Shown: positions 43,743 to 55,122 of the stretch, piece after piece | How the letters are laid out: every line of letters starts with the position of its first letter | Numbering within the stretch: position 1 is the first letter of the stretch | Assembly (NCBI GenBank): GCA_012064385.1 | Contig: QRDG01000622.1 | Coordinates: 434,001-498,000, forward strand | Reading direction: 5' to 3' | Origin: Puccinellia tenuiflora | Taxonomy: Eukaryota > Streptophyta > Magnoliopsida > Poales > Poaceae | Length of the DNA: 64,000 nucleotides | Notes under the pieces: generated by a model | The model's database searches: none | Seen by the model: only the letters and a program-made list of their open reading frames with translations | Told to the model about the DNA's origin: nothing | Made by a program: the position numbers and the translations under genes

Positions 43743-45071
43743 GAGGATCATCCACTGGATTTGCGTGTTCACTCTTGATGATCATGTTGTGCATGATCAC
43801 ACATGCATTCATGACCTCCCACATCTGCTCGTTCGACCATGTCAGAGCTGGGTACCGGACGATTGCAAAACTCTGTTGAAGGAATCCAAATGCCCGCTCG
43901 ACATCCTTCCTACAACTCTCTTGTTAAGAGGCAAACCTAGATTGTATGTTGCCTAGAGGATTGGAGATTGTTTTCACAAATGTCGCCCATCTTGGATAGA
44001 TGCCATCGGCTAGGTAGTACCCCTTGTTGTATTTGTTGCCGTTGATCACATAGTTGACTGGAGGAGCATTGCCTTCAACAAGCCTCGCAAACACCGGAGA
44101 GGGCTGCAACACGTTGATGTCATTGTGTGATCCTGCCATGCCAAAGAAAGAGTGCCAAATCCACGTTTCATGATCGGCTACAGCTTCAAGTGCCACACTG
44201 CAATACCCTTTGTGGCCATCTTTGTACAACCCTTGCCAACCAAATGGACAATTGTTCCGGCTCCAGTGCATGCAATCGATGCTTCCAAGCATCCCAGGAA
44301 ATCCCTTCGCTCCATTCACGGACAAGATCCTCTGCCTCGGCTTGTTCTTCCTCCTTCCAAGCTTTGAACCTCCTCGTTTGGGTGCGACATTGGCGGCCTC
44401 TTCGGCTTGTAGCTGCAGCAGACAGGCAAGGATTGTCATGTTTTCCTCTTCCTCGGCCTCTTCTTCCATCAACTCGTCGTCGTTGTCCACGATCTGGTGG
44501 AATGAAACAATTTTTCTAAGCAATCAACCGATGAGCCGACGGCGGCCAAAATTAAGAAAAATGGTGCTACCATACAGTCCGTCGAACAACTTCCATGCAA
44601 GGTGGACACAAGAGTGCGCCTGCGGTCTTTGTCTTGTGAAGCGCCGGCGAGGCGAGGCGGCTTGCTACGAGGCTACGAAGGTGACGCGCGCGGCGCTACT
44701 GGTGGGCGTTCCGTCGTCTGGTGGCAGAAGAGGTGTGGGAGGCGGGGGTGGGACGACGAGCAGGTGGCGGCGAAGGGAAATGAAGATGGAAACGACGAGG
44801 AAATGGGAACGAAGACTTGAAGGATTCTCATGTACCAATGACATGGCTGGCCCACCCGTTGGGATCCGACGTGGCGTCGCCCTCGGTTTCGTCCGGCGCA
44901 CACAAGCGGCTCCCGTCACGGAGGGCGTTGGCTTGGTGTGCCGGACGAGATATTGGGCCTGACCGCACGAAACCGGGTTATTGACGCCGCAACTGGGCGT
45001 CATTTTTTTCTTTTCTGGCACGCCCAATAGCGCTATTGACGGCCCTATTTACGCCTCGACTGGAGATGCTC
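43743..45071 (-). mobile_element. Harbinger (PIF) transposon, 3'-truncated
   Basis: The right boundary at 45071 is a Harbinger-type terminus (on the minus strand GAGCATCTCCAGTCG), followed by TAA as target site. The minus-strand transposase lies inside. The other terminus is missing because the element is cut at the LTR fragment. No Myb-like second ORF is seen. Confidence 0.75.
43750..44523 (-). pseudogene. Harbinger transposase (DDE_Tnp_4 type), broken
   Basis: Minus-strand frame with an acidic N-terminus (MEEEAEEEENMT), then KGFPGMLGSIDCMHW (first catalytic Asp region), FFGMAGSHNDINVLQ (second Asp region) and YYLADGIYPRWATFVKTI. A TAA at 43926-43924 interrupts the same frame. It resumes with CRKDVERAFGFLQ (Glu region) and MWEVMNACVIMHNMI, the usual C-terminal block. 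The domain upstream of GFPGML is much shorter than in intact family members; the helix-turn-helix-like region of roughly 100 residues appears deleted (GRRKNKPRQRILSVN joins directly). The coding is lost at 43750 against the LTR fragment. Not functional. Confidence 0.8.
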
Positions 45072-45182
45072 TAAGTAAACTTCTGAGAGGTTGGGCCTTT
45101 CACGGTATACCACCGGACTAAGGGCATGTACAATGGTTGATAAAACAGTCTTATCATACATTTATAGATATGACTAAAAAAT

Positions 45183-46127
45183 TGCTGGAATTTACTAGTA
45201 TTTACTAGTGGGCCATTGGCCCAATAGCCTAATAAATTCTGAAATTCTCATGGCCCATTCATGCATGCAAGTGGTGGGACTGAAGTTTAGTCCCATACTG
45301 CTAGTTGGATGAGAGTTGCACCAGTTTATAAGGTGAGCTCTACTAGCACTTGTATAAGCATAGAAAAGAGAGAATAAGAGAATGCCACACGCGCGCTCCT
45401 CCTCCGCCGCCCGCCTCGCCACGCCTCGCCTCGTCACGACGCGCCGCGGGTTGCGGGAATGAGCCGAGCCGATGGCTATCTTTTTGCTGTTCGGGAAAAT
45501 TAATGAGTCAATTAATTAGTAATTAACGGACGCGTTAATTACTCAGCCGTTTCCGATTCTTTTGGATCGTGAGGCTGTTACCGACTCGAACGTGGGGCTG
45601 CTCTCACGTCCTACTCGACTCGCACTACATATACAGGCTGAGCTAACCCTAGCCGCCTGTGCGAAAACATATGGTCTCTCGTCGTCCGAGTTCCAAACCT
45701 TTGCGCCGCCGTTTTCCAAGTCTTCTCCATCCCGTCTTCCGGCGTACACCGCGAGGCGGGACAGTAGGCCTCCGGAACCCCGCCTCTCGTGATCCTGTAC
45801 GGGAGAGGGGCGATCAGGTTTTTGGGGACTACTGGCTGCGACTTCTTCCCCAACGACGACTTCTTCCCCGACATTGGCAACCTCTTCATCGACAACACGG
45901 GCGACAACGAGGATGGCAGCGGTTCCACTCCCACTGCGATGTACGTGATTTTGTCCTTTCTGTTTTAGATCTTATTACAGTTTTTATTCGTAGCACTGGC
46001 TGTAGATTTGATCTCTATGTCTACTGTATTAGTAGATCACATGCTTAGTTTAATATTTGTTCCAGTCATGAGTTGTTTCCTATTTTCGTGGATTAAATCA
46101 TATGCTAAATTGCTTATATATTCAACA
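45183..46127 (+). repeat. 5' LTR of K
   Basis: 945 bp. It carries about 24 bp near 45527 that the 3' LTR lacks, and lacks 13 bp (GAGCGCACTCGCG-like) present in the 3' LTR near 51277. Confidence 0.95.
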
Positions 46128-46145
46128 ATCCAAAAACCTGATTAT

Positions 46146-49100
46146 ATGCAATTTACTCCAACTGGCTTTGTCGCGTCTATGAAGCCGTTTCCCTTTAAAG
46201 GGGTGACCTATAAAAGGTTGCGCATGAGAGCAGTATACTGGTTCCAAAACATGAACTGCTATGACGCCATCAAAGGCAAGCCTGAGGGCGATCTTACTCC
46301 TGCTCAACAGGAGGCCTTTGTTAAGCTTGATACCCTATTCAAGGGTGCCCTTCTCAGTGTTCTTGACGATTCCATTGTGGATTCGTATATGTCGTTTGAT
46401 AATGGCAAGGACATGTGGGCTGCGCTCGAGGCCAAATTTGGGGCCTCGGACGCTGGCAGCGAGTTGTATGTTATGGAGCAATTCTATGACTACAAGATGA
46501 CTGAAGAGCGTACTGTTGTTCAACAAGCTCATGAGATTCAGTCACTCGCTAAGGAACTTGAGCACTTTAAGTGTGTGTTGCCGGACAAGTTTGTTGCCGG
46601 TGGCATTATTGCTAAGCTCCCATCTTCATGGAGTAACTTTGCTACTTCTCTGAAACACAAGAGACAAGAGTTTTCCGTTTCGGATCTCATTAGTTCTCTT
46701 GACGTGGAAGAGAAGGCTAGAGCAAAGGACACACGAGCTCGAGTTGCCGAGGCTGGTTCTAGTGCCCATGTGGTACAGAAGAAGAATTACCAGCAGCCCA
46801 GCAAGTTAAAAAATAATAAGAACAAATCTGAGGGCAAAGGCAAGTTTGACATGAAGAACAAGCCGTCTCATTCTACCAACTTTAAGAAGAAGAAGAAGGG
46901 ATCCTGCCACACTTGTGGTGATCCAAATCATTGGGCTCCTAGATGCCCTAAACGGCAGGAGCAACGCGAACTTGAGAAGAGCGGCAAGACCGCTAATGTT
47001 GTCATGGCCGATACTGATAATGGGTACGGTATAATTCCCACCATTCTTTCAGTTTGTCATTCTCCTGAATGGTTGATTGACACTGGTGCCAATGTACATG
47101 TTTGCGCTGATGCTTCCATGTTTTCTTCTTATCAGGTCACAGGGACATCCCCCGTGCTGATGGGAAACGGGTCACATGCTTTTGTTCGTGGCGTTGGTAC
47201 GGTCGATCTGAAGTTTACTTCGGGGAAGATCGTGCGCCTGAAGAACGTTCATCATGTTCCCTCCATCAATAAGAATCTCGTCAGCGGTTCGCTATTATGT
47301 CGAGATGGTTGTAAGTTGGTATTTGAGTCCAATAAAGTTGTAATTTCTAAGTATGGACAATTTGTTGGAAAAGGCTATGAGTGCGGAAGCTTGTTCCGCC
47401 TGTCTTTGTCAGATATTTGCACTAAAGTTGTTAGTCATGTTTGCCATGATAATGTGTCTAATATTTGGCATTCACGACTTTGTCATATTAACTTTGGTTG
47501 CATGACACGATTAGCCAATATGAGTTTAATTCCGAAATTCACCACTGTTAAAGGTTCCAAGTGTCAAGTGTGTGTTCAAGCTAAACAAACTCGCAAGTCC
47601 CATAAGACTGCGGAGGCAAGAGACTTGGCACCGCTGGAGCTTATACATTCTGATCTTTGTGAGATGAATGACATGTTGACTAAAGGTGGAAAGAAATATT
47701 TCATGACACTGATCGATGACTCCACTTGTTATTGCTATGTATATCTTCTGAAGTCAAAAGATGAAGCTTTAAATTATTTCAAGATCTATAAAGCTGAAGC
47801 AGAGAACCAACTTGATCGAAAGATTAAGAGGCTTAGGTCTGATCGTGGTGGAGAGTATTTTTCCAATGAATTTGATTCTTTTTGTGCGGAACATGGTATA
47901 ATCCATGAGAGGACACCTCCCTATTCACCTTAGTCAAATGGGGTGGCCGAAAGAAAGAACCGTACTCTAACTGATTTGGTTAACACCATATTAGATATAT
48001 CAGGTCTCTCCAAGGCATGGTGGGGGGAGGCGCTAATGACTGCGTGTCATGTCCTAAACCGAGTTCCCACAAAGAATAAAACCATTACTCCGTTTGAGGA
48101 ATGGGAAAGGAAAAGATTGAAACTCTCTTACCTACGTACTTGGGGTTGTTTGGCTAAAGTCAATATACCAATTCCCAAGAAGCGAAAGCTTGGACCAAAA
48201 ACCGTAGATTGTGTTCTTCTGGGTTATGCTTTTCATAGCATTGGTTATAGATTTTTGATAATAAAATCCGAGGTATCCGACATGCATGTTGGTACAATTT
48301 TGGAGTCGAATGATGCGACTTTCTTTGAGAACATATTTCCTATGAAGGATATGTCTGGCTCATCTAATCAGGAGATACCTTTTTCATCGAGTCAGGATTT
48401 AATTGCAATTCCTGAATCCACCATTTCGATAGAACACATTGAGAATCCAGTGGAGGATGACAATGAAGCTCCTGTTAGGAGCAAGAGACAGAGGACTGCA
48501 AAGTCCTTTGGTGATGATTTCATTGTGTACCTCGTGGATGACACACCCAATACCATTTCAGAAGCTTATGCATCTCTTGATGCTGACTACTGGAAGGAAG
48601 CCGTTCGTTGCGAGATGGATTCCATTTTGGCTAATGGTACTTGGGAAATCACTGATCGTCCTTATGGGTGCAAACCTATAGGATGTAAGTGGGTGTTTAA
48701 GAAAAAGCTTAGACCCGATGGTACAATTGAAAAGTACAAGGCAAGGCTTGTGGCCCAGGGTTATACCCAGAAAGAAGGTGAAGACTTCTTTGATACTTAC
48801 TCACCTGTAGCCAGGTTGACCACTATTCGAGTGCTACTTTCATTGGCTGCCTCACATGGTCTTCTCGTTCATCAAATGGACGTTAAGACGGCTTTCCTTA
48901 ATGGAGAGTTAGATGAGGAAATTTATATGGATCAGCCAGATGGTTTCGTAGTACCTGGTCAAGAAGGCAAGGTGTGCAAGTTATTAAAATCTTTATATGG
49001 CCTTAAGCAAGCTCCTAAGCAATGGCACAAAAAGTTTGAAAGAACTTTGACTGCTGCTGGCTTCGTTGTAAACGAAGGTGACAAATGTGTGTACTATCGC

Positions 49101-50090
49101 CATGGTGGGGGCGAGGGAGTTATCCTTTGTCTGTATGTCGATGACATACTGATATTTGGAACAAACCTTGATTTAATCAAGGAAGTTAAAGATTTCCTAT
49201 CTCGTTGTTTTGAGATGAAGGATCTAGGAGTAGCTGATGTTATCTTGAACATCAAGCTGCTGAGAGGTGACGATGGTGGGATTACTCTGCTTCAGTCTCA
49301 CTATGTGGAAAAGGTCTTGAGTTGTTTTGGGTACAGCGACTGCAAGCCTTCTCCAACACCATATGATCCTAGTGTGTTGCTTCGAAAGAATCGACGGATT
49401 GCTAGAGATCAACTGAGATATTCTCAGATTATTGGCTCGCTTATGTATTTGGCGAGTGCCACTAGGCCTGACATCTCTTTTGCCGTGAGCAAATTGAGCC
49501 GGTTTGTTTCTAATCCGGGAGATGATCATTGGCATGCGCTTGAGAGAGTTATGCGCTATTTAAAAGGCACTGCGAGCTATGGAATTCACTACACCGGAAA
49601 CCCGAGGGTTCTGGAAGGTTATAGTGATTCAAATTGGATATCTGATGCTGATGAGATTAAGGCCACCAGTGGTTATGTTTTTACACTTGGTGGTGGCGCT
49701 GTTTCCTGGAAGTCTTGCAAGCAGACCATTTTAACCAGGTCAACTATGGAAGCAGAACTCACAGCACTAGACACAGCCACTGTTGAAGCAGAGTGGCTTC
49801 GTGAGCTCTTGATGGACTTACCTGTGGTTGAAAAACCAATACCCGTCATCCTTATGAACTGTGATAATCAAACTGTGATTGTTAAGATAAACAGTTCGAA
49901 GGATAATATGAAGTCATCAAGACATGTGAAGAGAAGATTGAAATCTGTCCGAAAATTAAAGAACTCCGGAGTTATTACGTTGGATTATATCCAAACATCT
50001 AAAAATTTGGCAGATCCCTTCACAAAGGGTCTATCACGTAATGTGATAGATAATGCATCTAAGGAAATGGGATTGAGACCCACTTTGTGA
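46146..50090 (+). pseudogene. Copia gag-pol polyprotein, one in-frame stop in integrase
   Basis: From ATG 46146 (MQFTPTGF), 1314 codons. The upstream open frame runs back into the LTR and is not used here as the start. Domains: Copia-type gag about 1-240; CCHC knuckle CHTCGDPNHWAPRC at 254-267; protease DTGA at 312-315; GAG-pre-integrase with HSRLCH and CQVC; integrase core with HSDLCE, IDDST and DRGGEYF. The TAG at 47931-47933 (codon 596) falls in the PYSPxSNG motif, where relatives have Gln, just before the GVAERKNRTL block. Beyond it the same frame continues through RT (QMDVKTAFLNG, YVDD at 997-1000) and RNase H (STMEAELTAL) to the TGA at 50088. The stop fits a CAG to TAG transition. Apart from this it appears complete. 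Confidence 0.93.
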
Positions 50091-50649
50091 GTTGTCCACA
50101 GTGGTAACCTACTCTATGTGATCGGAGATCCTGTGAAGTAGAAGTGGGAGACAAGTTGTTGGTCAGCTGGGAGGAGAGTATTCCTTAATATTATTTATCC
50201 CACTTAGATGCAATACTCTCATATTCCTGATCTGTATGGCAGGTTGATATTTATCTTAATGTGTTCCGATTGACTTACTTTTATAAGTGAAGATGTTGTC
50301 CTACAGAGCATCTTTTGAGGAACACACCTATATGAGTCTGACTGTTAAACGTCGCAGTCTATGAGAGTTGGGTTCTCTCTAGTAAGCTCATGAAAGGCTT
50401 TGGAGTATGACGTATAAGCTCCACCCACGGGGAAGCCTTGCGGCAGCCTAGTATCGGTCTAGACGTTATGTGAATCTAGTATCGCAGAAAACTTGTAGTT
50501 CAAGGCATAGTCCACTATCAAGTTGTGAACTAGTGTAGTGTAATGTTCTAAGTGTAAGTTCAACTTAATAGTCTCCACTAAGCATCGGTATATAAACAAT
50601 GTTTTGGAACTTAAATGATGACATGAGCCAATGAGACTTTGTGGGGGAT
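50091..50649 (+). other. 3' UTR and polypurine tract of K
   Basis: Non-coding, ending in GTGGGGGAT (50641-50649) immediately before the 3' LTR. Confidence 0.85.
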
Positions 50650-51588
50650 TGCTGGAATTTACTAGTATTTACTAGTGGGCCATTGGCCCAATAGCCTAAT
50701 AAATTCTGAAATTCTCATGGCCCATTCATGCATGCAAGTGGTGGGACTGAAGTTTAGTCCCATACTGCTAGTTGGATGAGAGTTGCACCAGTTTATAAGG
50801 TGAGCTCTACTAGCACTTGTATAAGCATAGAAAAGAGAGAGAATAAGAGAATGCCACACGCGCGCTCCTCCTCCGCCGCCCGCCTCGCCACGCCTCGCCT
50901 CGTCACGACGCGCCGCGGGTTGCGGGAATGAGCCGAGCCGATGGCTATCTTTTTGCTGTTCGGGAAAATTAATGAGTCAATTAATTAGTAATTACGTTTC
51001 CGATTCTTTTGGATCGTGAGGCTGTTACCGACTCGAACGTGGGGCTGCTCTCACGTCCTACTCGACTCGCACTACATATACAGGCTGAGCTAACCCTAGC
51101 CGCCTGTGCGAAAACATATGGTCTCTCGTCGTCCCAGTTCCAAACCTTTGCGCCGCCGTTTTCCAAGTCTTCTCCATCCCGTCTTCCGGCGTACACCGCG
51201 AGGCGGGACAGTAGGCCTCCGGAACCCCGCCTCTCGTGATCCTGTACGGGAGAGGGGCGATCAGGTTTTTGGGGAGCGCACTCGCGCGACTACTGGCTGC
51301 GACTTCTTCCCCAACGACGACTTCTTCTCCGACATTGGCAACCTCTTCATCGACAACATGGGCGACAACGGGGATGGCAGCGGTTCCACTCCCGCTGCGA
51401 TGTACGTGATTTTGTCCTTTCTGTTTCAGATCTTATTACAGTTTTTATTCGTAGCACTGGCTGTAGATTTGATCTCTATGTCTACTGTATTAGTAGATCA
51501 CATGCTTAGTTTAATATTTGTTCCAGTCATGAGTTGTTTCCTATTTTCGTGGATGAAATCATATGCTAAATTGCTTATATATTCAACA
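50650..51588 (+). repeat. 3' LTR of K
   Basis: 939 bp, nearly identical to 45183-46127 and followed by the AAAAT duplication. Confidence 0.95.
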
Positions 51589-52531
51589 AAAATAGGATGT
51601 ACAATGGTTGATAAGACAACTTTATCTATAATAATCAGGTTTCCTAAATTTACGGTGAGACAATTGTTGCTAAGAGATCATCTCTCTTAGCTAAGAGAAG
51701 ACAAACCTTTTTTTTTCATTTCTCTCTCCTCCAACTCACCAATTATCTTACGTGGTATAGCTAAGATAAGACCATTGTACATGCCCTAAGTAAAGTTTTG
51801 AAAGGTTGCAGCCGGTGTATGTAAGTTGGAGAAAATAACTCGTATCGGTTAGACGCACCGGGTTCAGACTTATAAAGCTGATGCTAACCAGAGAGGAACA
51901 TATATTTTTAGAAGGTCATGTGCCATTTGTAGCAAACATGCAGTATTATACCGGTCACACTCGGCTCCACTCTAGAAGGCCTTCTTTTTCTCACCTGCCA
52001 GACAGCCAGAGCACACCGACATTTTCATTTCAATATATCGATCTGACTCGGTAAGCATCGAAGCCACCAATCGCAACGTGGTGGCAGATAAAGAAGTCTG
52101 TATACTAGCAATACTAGCAAAATACCCGTGCGTTGCAACGGGATAGAAAAAAAAACAATTTTGTAAGATAAACGTCGGAGTGATCGAAACTTTGCCCCAA
52201 AGTCGATCGACACGTTCTCTCATGCAAGATGGTTACGTAAATGTAACCGAAATTAACAAAACATTTTATGGGTAGGAAATTGATGGTATAAACTGAATTA
52301 TATTTGACATGACAGTTGGGTTTGAATAAGTTAGGAATTATAATAGTGTCAAAATAATTAAGGTACTCACAAATCATTATGATGTTAATTGATCAAAAAA
52401 AAACTGTGTAATTACTCCGTTTGGTAGTAACTACGCGGAGCAGCAGTGTGGCTCGACAGCCTTCGTCTCCATCTCCCGGCGCCCTCATCTCAAATCCAGC
52501 TAGCTACCAAAGAGAAAAACAAAGCAAAGTA

Positions 52532-52632
52532 CTCCCTCCGTTCTAAAATAGATGACTTTCATTTATGTACGTACGAATATATTTAGACATCTTTTAGATA
52601 AAGTAAAGTCATCTAATTTGGACCAGAGAGAG
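52532..52632. mobile_element. Stowaway-type MITE
   Basis: Starts CTCCCTCCGTTCTAAAATAG and ends ACCAGAGAGAG, with TA on both sides (52530-52531, 52633-52634). About 100 bp, with right terminus somewhat decayed. It lies roughly 950 bp upstream of the DUF247 gene. Confidence 0.8.
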
Positions 52633-52714
52633 TAGCAATCAGCGCCACAAAGCAAGCTAGTTAGGAACTGTCCAACAAAATCCAGGCTACCTAGCAATCA
52701 GTGCACCTTCGATA

Positions 52715-52770
52715 CCCACCACAACGGCAAGAGACAAGAGCGCCCACCACAACGGCAAGAGACAAGAGCG
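52715..52770. repeat. Exact 28-bp tandem duplication
   Basis: CCCACCACAACGGCAAGAGA plus eight bases, at 52715-52742 and 52743-52770. No function inferred. Confidence 0.9.
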
Positions 52771-53581
52771 GGGTGGCGAGCGGGGTGGCCGTCCACTTGT
52801 AGATGTGATCCCTGAGGACAACGTCCTCCCGGTTCACCTGATTCGATTCGACAACACTCCCCCCCTTTAATCAATCCTGTGGAAACTAAATTGTCAAATC
52901 TGAAACGGCAGAAATCACCAAGGTGTTCCCTCAACCTTGATGCCTTGCTCGGTTGCTCCACCTGCACGTCTTGCTGATTGCATTGATAGCCATAGGCATA
53001 TATAGTACAGGGATTGTCAGATTGATATATGAATCGGATTACAATTCCTAGCAGGCAAGCAGCACAAGGAATCAATGATGGCTCCGATGCTTGCACGGCT
53101 GCACCTGTTGGACTCCGGACGTGACCGACTCCTGGATGTCACCGAGGTAGATTCATACTGTACATGAGACATGCATGGTGCTTCCGATCCGGACGGACGG
53201 AGTTGGACCACGATATACGAAGCCTCCTATCCAGTTTCTTTAAGAACGAAACTTTTTTTTCTTTTCCGATTGGGACACAGATCCGATCGAGTCGGCCCAT
53301 TATCAGGAAGCCCACATCGGTTGGTTTGATCACGCGACCACGCGAGCGAGCGAGCGTGATGCGACATACGAAACGCGACGTACCTACGCACCCACGGATT
53401 GGCGGTGGCGGTGGTCTAATATTTTCTAACACGCAGGGGTAAAATTGGAAATAAAAAAAGACGTACCATACCATCACCACCGGTTCCAATATTATAGTTT
53501 AGATTAAAGAACAAAAAAGGGTCTCCAACCCCACGCGGGTTTTGGAATCTCGAGTACCTTAGCGGAGTAGAGATCCGTCCC

Positions 53582-55122
53582 ATGGCTGGCACTACTGTTA
53601 CTGCCAGGCCAAACAGTTCAGAAATTAATCCAGTCCAAATGGCAGGTCGGAAGGAGAAGTCGTGGATTGCCGACGTTGAGGAGCTTCTCGGGCAGGACGG
53701 CAGCGTCGACCCCTTGGTGGAGGCAGCGCGGTGGCGGAAGCACTCCATCTATCGGGTGCCGGTGCACGTCAAGAACGGCAGGCACATCTCCCCTTACGAG
53801 CCGCAGGTTGTCTCCCTGGGCCCCTTCTTCCACGGCAGCTCCGACCTCATGCCCATGGAGGAGCACAAGCAGAGAGCGGTCATTCACCTCGTCCGGCGCA
53901 CCGGGAGACCGGTGCGGGACCTGTTGAAGGCGGTGGGGGAGGTGGTGGAGCAGCTGGAGGACGCGTACATGGACCTGGACGACAAGTGGCGCCACGACAC
54001 CGACGAGTTCCTGCGAGTCATGGTGATGGACGGCTGCTTCCTGCTGGAGGTGATGAGGACGGCAGCCGAGGGCGGCGAGACGGGCGACTACGCGCCCGGC
54101 GATCCCGTCTTCAGCCGGCACGGCGAGCTGTACATGTTCCCACACGTCCGGCGCGACATGCTTATGATGGAGAACCAGCTGCCCCTGCTCGTGCTCCAGA
54201 GGCTCGCCGCCGTCGTCTCCGGCCCCGATGCGGCGGTACGTACCTCTCGATCACCAAACACTTCCAGCTAGTAGCTGACCTGCCCTGACCTGCAGGATTC
54301 CATCTGACGTCGTCTTCTTAATTTGATTGATGCCATCTCCTCAATTAATTCAAGACCGACGACGCAATCAACAACATGGTGCTCAACTTCCTGTCCTTGA
54401 CGCCTGATCCCCCGGCGATGTGCGATGGCAGGCTGGCGCTCCACCCCATCGACGTCTGTCACCGAAGCCTGATCCACGGCCCGCCACGCGAGATCTCCGA
54501 GGGGCAGCAAGACGAGTTCGTCCCCTCGGCGACGGAGCTTGACCAGGCGGGCGTCCATTTAAAGAGGAGCGAGACGCGCAGCCTCCACGACATCAGCTTC
54601 CTCCGCGGCGGCGTGCTCTGCGTCCCGGAGCTCACCGTGGACGACTACACCGAGCACAAGCTCTTCAGCCTGATGGCCTTCGAGCGGCTGCACACCGGGC
54701 TGGGCGCCAACGAGGTCACCGCCTACGTCTTCTTCATGGACACCATCATCAAATCCACCGCCGACGCCCAGCTCGTCTGCTCCAAGGGGATCATCTGGAA
54801 CGGGCTCGGCAGTGACAAGGAGGTGGCCAAGATGTTCAACCGGCTGGCCAACAGGGCCGTGCTGGACAAGCGCAACCCGCTCCGCGCCGTGCACGGCCAG
54901 GTCAACACCTACCGCGAGAAGCGCTTGAACCAGTGGCGGGCCAGCCTCATCCGGAACCACGCCGACAACCCCTGGGCCATCGTCTCCCTCCTCGCCGCTG
55001 TCTTCCTCCTCGTCTTGACCGTCGTGCAGACCGTCTACACCGTGCTGCCATACTACCAGCAGCACACAAGCACACACTGGTTAAATACTACTACTGCAGC
55101 CTTGTTACACCAAGAACTTTAA
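53582..55122 (+). CDS. DUF247 (UPF0481) plant membrane protein, two exons
   Basis: Exon 1 is 53582-54235 and exon 2 is 54355-55122, joined in phase 0 across a 119-bp intron (GTACGT...CAAG), giving 473 residues with TAA. The ATG at 53582 is in good plant context (CCCATGGCT); Met20 is an alternative. DUF247 landmarks: WIADVEELL (28-36), IYRVP and YEPQVVSLGPFFHG (56-84), MDGCFLLE (149-156), MENQLPLLVL (196-205). Exon 2 carries ATELDQAGVHLK, then DISFLRGGVLCVPELTVDD and the AFE block. A hydrophobic segment at about 425-452 (IVSLLAAVFLLVLTVVQTVY) is the usual C-terminal membrane anchor. Length and order fit the family. GC is high, unlike its surroundings. Molecular function is unknown; in grasses some DUF247 genes are the S- and Z-locus self-incompatibility candidates, but the family is large. 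No break is seen. Confidence 0.9.
54236..54354 (+). other. Intron of the DUF247 gene
   Basis: 119 bp, donor GTACGT at 54236 and acceptor CAAG ending 54354. Reading through gives an early stop after SPNTSS, while splicing restores the conserved DUF247 order. Confidence 0.82.

Larger units (their letters stand above)
45183..51588 (+). mobile_element. Element K: Copia LTR retrotransposon, nearly intact
   Basis: LTRs 45183-46127 (945 bp) and 50650-51588 (939 bp), TGCTGGAATTTACTAG to TTCAACA, with the perfect target duplication AAAAT (45178-45182, 51589-51593). The internal domain holds one gag-pol frame with Copia domain order (gag, protease, integrase, RT, RNase H) and a purine tract before the 3' LTR. 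Only about eight substitutions and three or four indels separate the LTRs by eye, so it is a recent insertion. Confidence 0.95.
45122..51786. mobile_element. Tourist-like MITE split by Copia element K
   Basis: Inverted termini GGGCATGTACAATGGT (45122-45137) and ACCATTGTACATGCCC (51771-51786), flanked by TAA at 45119-45121 and 51787-51789, the PIF/Harbinger target size. Without K and its duplicated target it is about 254 bp. A second internal copy of the terminus (AGGATGTACAATGGTTGATA at 51594) suggests a tandem or nested MITE. Confidence 0.8.
51790..53581. other. Upstream region of the DUF247 gene, unassigned
   Basis: Contains terminus-like CCCGTGCGTTGCAACGGG (near 52125), a Stowaway MITE, a 28-bp tandem duplication, and otherwise no gene. 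The last 200 bp before 53582 are a plausible promoter and 5' UTR, but I cannot assign a TATA box. Confidence 0.4.

Noticed and set aside
44127..44962. Plus-strand frames over the Harbinger transposase
   Set aside because: Antisense shadows of the transposase.
46008..46145. Upstream extension of the Copia frame into the LTR
   Set aside because: The extension lies in LTR sequence and starts at an alternate codon. The first ATG after the LTR (46146) leads into the conserved gag.
53618..55077. Long minus-strand and alternate-frame ORFs over the DUF247 gene
   Set aside because: Shadows of a high-GC coding sequence. Only the plus frame carries family motifs.
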